Assembly: GCA_900766945.1 (NCBI GenBank)
Contig: CAAFXD010000031.1
Coordinates: 1-8,579, forward strand
Direction of reading: 5' to 3'
Length of the DNA: 8,579 bases
From: Clostridia bacterium
GTDB taxonomy: Bacteria; Bacillota; Clostridia; Oscillospirales; Acutalibacteraceae
Made by a program: the position numbers and the translations under genes. Below are positions 6,082 to 8,579 of this stretch, piece after piece (the first letter of the stretch is position 1; each line of letters begins with the position of its first letter). The notes below the pieces were generated by a model. The model was given only the letters and a program-made list of their open reading frames with translations. It did not search any database and was not told the origin of the DNA.

Positions 6082-7331
6082 ACGCGCACACCTCCCGTCA
6101 ATTTTTCGGTGCGTTCCGCCCGTGAAAACAGCATCAATTCAGGCGTTTCCAAAATATCGCCCTCTAAGGACGACAACGGTACTTTTTTCTGAATGAGACC
6201 TGTGTAAATACCCGCGCGGTCTGAACAGTTCATCAAAACAAAGCCAACCAAACAACCGTCTTTCACAAGCAAGCGCTTATACGATGTTTCGGTTTTGCGC
6301 GTGCGGATTTGCGCACCGTCACAGTTTATCAGCCCGCAAGTACAAATGCGAAGCCCAAAGAAGTCAATCGCATTGACCGCAAAACTGCCTGTGTCGGGCG
6401 CGGGTACGCTCGCCATATAGTGCGCGGCGGTTTTGCCCTCCCGCACCGCATTCGGCCAAAGGGCGATGATTTTTTCCTGCCCGTCCAAAATATCGAAACT
6501 GCGCACGCAGTCGCCCGCCGCGAAAATGTCGGGTACGGTGGTTTCCATGGTTTCGCGGTTGACGGTAATCCCGCGCGCAACTTCCGCGCCCGCGCTTTCG
6601 GCAAGCGCCGTATTCGGGCGAACGCCGACCGCAAGCACCAACAAATCACACGGCAGGGTTTTGCCGCTTTTCAAGGTGACGGCGGTGATTTTTTCGTCGC
6701 CGTGCGCTTCTACTACCGTATCGCCGAGTAAAGTCTCCACGCCGTTCGCATTTAAATGCGCCTGCACGGTGGGGGCGGCTTCATCGTCAAGAATAGACGG
6801 CAAAACCCTATTCGCCAATTCCACCACCGTCACGCTGGAAACCAGCGGCCGCAAGCCCTCGGCGGCTTTTAAGCCGATTAAGCCCGCGCCGATAACCACC
6901 GCGTGCATATGGGGTTTTGCGTAATCTTTGAGCCGTTCGCTTTCGCCCATGGTCAAAAAGGTGAACACATTTTCCTGCGCGCCGACATTTTCCATCGGCG
7001 GCACAAACGGTACTGAGCCCGTGGCAAGCAGGACTTTGTCAAACGAGAACTGTTCGCCGTTTTCGGCAACAAGCGTTTTGCCGTCGATTTTTGCAATCTT
7101 TGTGTGCAAATGCACAGAAATACGGTTCTCTTTGTAAAATGCTTCGTCCCGCAAGTAGATTTTGTCCTTTTCCACCTTGCTTTTGAGGTAGTAGGAAATA
7201 ATCGGACGGGAATACGGCAAATAACCTTCGTCCGTAAACAAATGGATTTCACTGTCCGCATCTAACGCGCGCAAGGTTTTCGCGCAGGAGAGCCCCGCCG
7301 CGCTCGCGCCGACAATCGCATAGTGTTTCAT
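6078..7331 (-). CDS. FAD-dependent NAD(P)H oxidoreductase of the glutamate synthase cluster
   Basis: A 417-residue pyridine-nucleotide-disulphide-type flavoprotein, probably the electron-entry subunit that links NAD(P)H to the ferredoxin and FMN subunits. It has an N-terminal FAD Rossmann motif GASAAG (8-13, a degenerate GxGxxG), ATGS (103-106), a second nucleotide-binding motif GAGLIG (148-153) and the FAD-binding AAGDC (271-275). Glu171 at the end of the second beta-strand (VVELANR) favours NADH over NADPH, by inference. The redox-active CxxxxC of disulphide reductases is absent, which fits the NirB/rubredoxin-reductase-like subgroup. The C-terminal domain (from about 310) contains RICTCGLINCDG with Cys330, Cys332 and Cys337. 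GGAGGTGA lies 9 bases before the ATG. Start and stop overlap the neighbours by ATGA on both sides. It replaces the GltD-type small subunit; the direction of electron flow cannot be read from the sequence. Confidence 0.93.
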   Translation of the reverse strand: MKHYAIVGASAAGLSCAKTLRALDADSEIHLFTDEGYLPYSRPIISYYLKSKVEKDKIYLRDEAFYKENRISVHLHTKIAKIDGKTLVAENGEQFSFDKVLLATGSVPFVPPMENVGAQENVFTFLTMGESERLKDYAKPHMHAVVIGAGLIGLKAAEGLRPLVSSVTVVELANRVLPSILDDEAAPTVQAHLNANGVETLLGDTVVEAHGDEKITAVTLKSGKTLPCDLLVLAVGVRPNTALAESAGAEVARGITVNRETMETTVPDIFAAGDCVRSFDILDGQEKIIALWPNAVREGKTAAHYMASVPAPDTGSFAVNAIDFFGLRICTCGLINCDGAQIRTRKTETSYKRLLVKDGCLVGFVLMNCSDRAGIYTGLIQKKVPLSSLEGDILETPELMLFSRAERTEKLTGGVRV

Positions 7332-7771
7332 TCCCCGTCACCTCCGACTTCCACATAGACCAGTGCTCGATTGGGGCAGTTTTTCACACAAGCCGGCTCG
7401 CCCGTCTCTTGGCACAAATCGCATTTGACCGCCGCTTTGCCGGTTTTAATGCACCCGACAGGGCACACGGCAAGGCAGGTCATACAGCCGATACAACGGC
7501 TTTCATCACACGAAACAATCCCCGTTACAGGGTCTTTCTGCATCGCGCCCGTAATACACGCCGCCACGCACGCGGGGTCGTCGCAATGGCGGCAGTTGAC
7601 CGCCACGGAGTCGAGATTATCCCCCTCCACCGTGATGCGCGAAACGGGCACGGGATTTTCCTTTAAATGCGCCCGCACAACATCTTTGGAAACGGAGTGC
7701 GCGGTGCGGCAATAGACCTCACACAGCTTGCAGTTGAGGCACAATTCTTCTCTGGCAATGACTTTTTTCAT
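7328..7771 (-). CDS. Ferredoxin-type subunit with four [4Fe-4S] motifs (HycB/DmsB-like)
   Basis: A 147-residue electron-transfer protein with 18 cysteines. Four groups match the HycB/DmsB/FdnH pattern for four [4Fe-4S] clusters: Cys11-14-17-21, Cys60-63-68-72, Cys93-96-99-103 and Cys117-120-128-132. The third, CIGCMTCLAVCP, is a textbook ferredoxin box. Cys88 and Cys107 are extra. There is no signal peptide or membrane segment, so it acts in the cytoplasm. From its place between the FMN subunit and the FAD oxidoreductase, it most likely relays electrons between them. It starts with MKK at an ATG preceded by a near-perfect AAGGAGGT with 5-6 bases spacing; that site overlaps the stop codon of the FMN gene 11 bases away. 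The end overlaps the oxidoreductase gene by ATGA. Confidence 0.94.
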   Translation of the reverse strand: MKKVIAREELCLNCKLCEVYCRTAHSVSKDVVRAHLKENPVPVSRITVEGDNLDSVAVNCRHCDDPACVAACITGAMQKDPVTGIVSCDESRCIGCMTCLAVCPVGCIKTGKAAVKCDLCQETGEPACVKNCPNRALVYVEVGGDGE

Positions 7772-7782
7772 GTTGTACCTCC

Positions 7783-8579
7783 TTACTGCCCGGCATGCGC
7801 AATGCCGAGAATTTCCAACTCGCGGTCAGAAAGTCCGATGCCGCGCAACATCAAACGGTTGCCGCGCAACGAGTCAATCGAGTTTAAGCCCATACCGCCG
7901 AGCATTTCTTTGATTTCGTGATTCCACGCGTGAATCAGATTGACGACGCGCTCGTGCATAATTTCGGGATTTAAGCGCTTGACAAGGTCGGGGCGCTGGG
8001 TGGCAATGCCCCAGTTGCATTTGCCCGTGTGGCATTGCTGGCACATATGGCAACCCATCGCAATCAACGGGGCGGACGCCACATACACCGCGTCTGCACC
8101 GAGCGCAATGGCTTTCACAATATCCGCCGAATTGCGGAATGACCCTGCCGCGACCAGGGAAACGGTGTTGCGAATGCTTTCGTCGCGCAAACGCTGGTCC
8201 ACCGCCGCAAGCGCAAGTTCAATCGGAATACCCACATTGTCACGGATACGCGTAGGCGCCGCGCCTGTGCCGCCGCGGAAGCCGTCCATCACGATGATGT
8301 CTGCCCCCGCGCGCGCCACGCCCGAAACGATGGCCGAGCAGTTGTGCACCGCCGCAATTTTCACGGCGACGGGCTTTTTGTACTGCGTGGCTTCTTTCAG
8401 CGACCAAATGAGCTGCCGCAAATCTTCAATCGAATAAATATCGTGGTGCGGTGCGGGCGAAATCGCGTCCGACCCCTCGGGAATCATACGCGCATTGCTG
8501 ACCTCAACTGTCACCTTTTCGCCGGGCAAATGGCCGCCGATGCCGGGCTTTGCGCCCTGGCCGATTTTGATTTCAATAA
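7783..8579 (-). CDS. Glutamate synthase FMN/Fe-S domain subunit (N-terminus cut by window edge)
   Basis: The C-terminal 265 residues of the synthase domain, which reduces 2-iminoglutarate to glutamate on FMN. The frame is open to the window edge and reads IKIGQGAKPGIGGHLPG, then ISPAPHHDIYSIEDL, both hallmark GltB sequences. DGFRGGTGAAP follows in the FMN-phosphate region. The Fe-S motif GCHMCQQCHTGKCNWGIATQ (8000-8055) keeps the family spacing C-x5-C-x4-C and adds a fourth cysteine. A TTG at 8529 is simply Leu within the domain, not a start. The family's stand-alone version is about 500 residues, so roughly half is missing. The glutaminase domain is absent from this gene's visible part and is probably a separate upstream gene. 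It is the first visible gene of the cluster, 11 bases before the ferredoxin gene. Confidence 0.95.
   Translation of the reverse strand, partial: IEIKIGQGAKPGIGGHLPGEKVTVEVSNARMIPEGSDAISPAPHHDIYSIEDLRQLIWSLKEATQYKKPVAVKIAAVHNCSAIVSGVARAGADIIVMDGFRGGTGAAPTRIRDNVGIPIELALAAVDQRLRDESIRNTVSLVAAGSFRNSADIVKAIALGADAVYVASAPLIAMGCHMCQQCHTGKCNWGIATQRPDLVKRLNPEIMHERVVNLIHAWNHEIKEMLGGMGLNSIDSLRGNRLMLRGIGLSDRELEILGIAHAGQ

Noticed and set aside
7940..8437. 165-codon plus-strand open frame opposite the glutamate synthase subunit
   Set aside because: It is antisense to invariant GltB motifs, and its composition mirrors the opposite strand.
1..8579. Search for mobile elements, CRISPR arrays, tRNA or rRNA genes
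   Set aside because: I saw no transposase or integrase gene, no regularly spaced repeats, and no tRNA-like cloverleaf or rRNA sequence; the window is conserved housekeeping and metabolic DNA.

Overview
The window reads as ordinary chromosome of a low-to-moderate-GC Gram-positive anaerobe, most likely a member of class Clostridia (Oscillospiraceae/Ruminococcaceae-like). The evidence is the Firmicutes gene order rimP-nusA-ylxR-ylxQ-infB, strong GGAGG-type ribosome binding sites before almost every gene, a short NusA with no C-terminal extension, a secreted protein with a Gram-positive-type C-terminal anchor, and a split ferredoxin-linked glutamate synthase cluster. This placement is inferred from gene content; no 16S or other marker is present.

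Layout. Bases 1-4180 hold, on the minus strand, the translation/transcription operon rimP (3599-4078), nusA (2545-3594), ylxR (2231-2503), ylxQ (1927-2244) and infB (1922 down to the window edge, where about the last 140 residues are cut off). Its genes are 4-41 bases apart or overlap. A near-consensus promoter with an extended -10 (4148-4176) precedes rimP, and its leader carries a GNRA-capped hairpin (4098-4121). Just upstream is a 63-codon hypothetical gene (4184-4375) on the same strand with no terminator after it, so it may read through into the operon.

Bases 4376-4583 are a divergent intergenic region. It contains a strong plus-strand promoter (4493-4521), an A-tract and two palindromic elements. 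The promoter drives the only plus-strand gene (4584-5261), a secreted 225-residue protein with a signal peptide, an Ala-rich helical body, an Asn/Thr linker and a sortase-like but non-canonical C-terminal signal. A bidirectional hairpin terminator (5284-5318) separates it from the convergent minus-strand cluster.

Bases 5347-8579 are the 3' part of a tightly coupled minus-strand operon for a split glutamate synthase. In transcription order it has an FMN/Fe-S synthase domain (partial, runs off the window), a polyferredoxin with four [4Fe-4S] motifs, an FAD/NAD(P) oxidoreductase and a stand-alone GXGXG domain. Together these would pass electrons from NAD(P)H or ferredoxin through Fe-S clusters to FMN, to reduce 2-iminoglutarate to glutamate. 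The glutamine amidotransferase part is not in view and is probably encoded upstream, beyond base 8579.

I do not see a clearly new biological system. The items most worth a second look are the hairpin in the rimP leader, the deviant cell-wall sorting signal, the small gene in front of the operon, and the modified Fe-S motif in the glutamate synthase FMN subunit.
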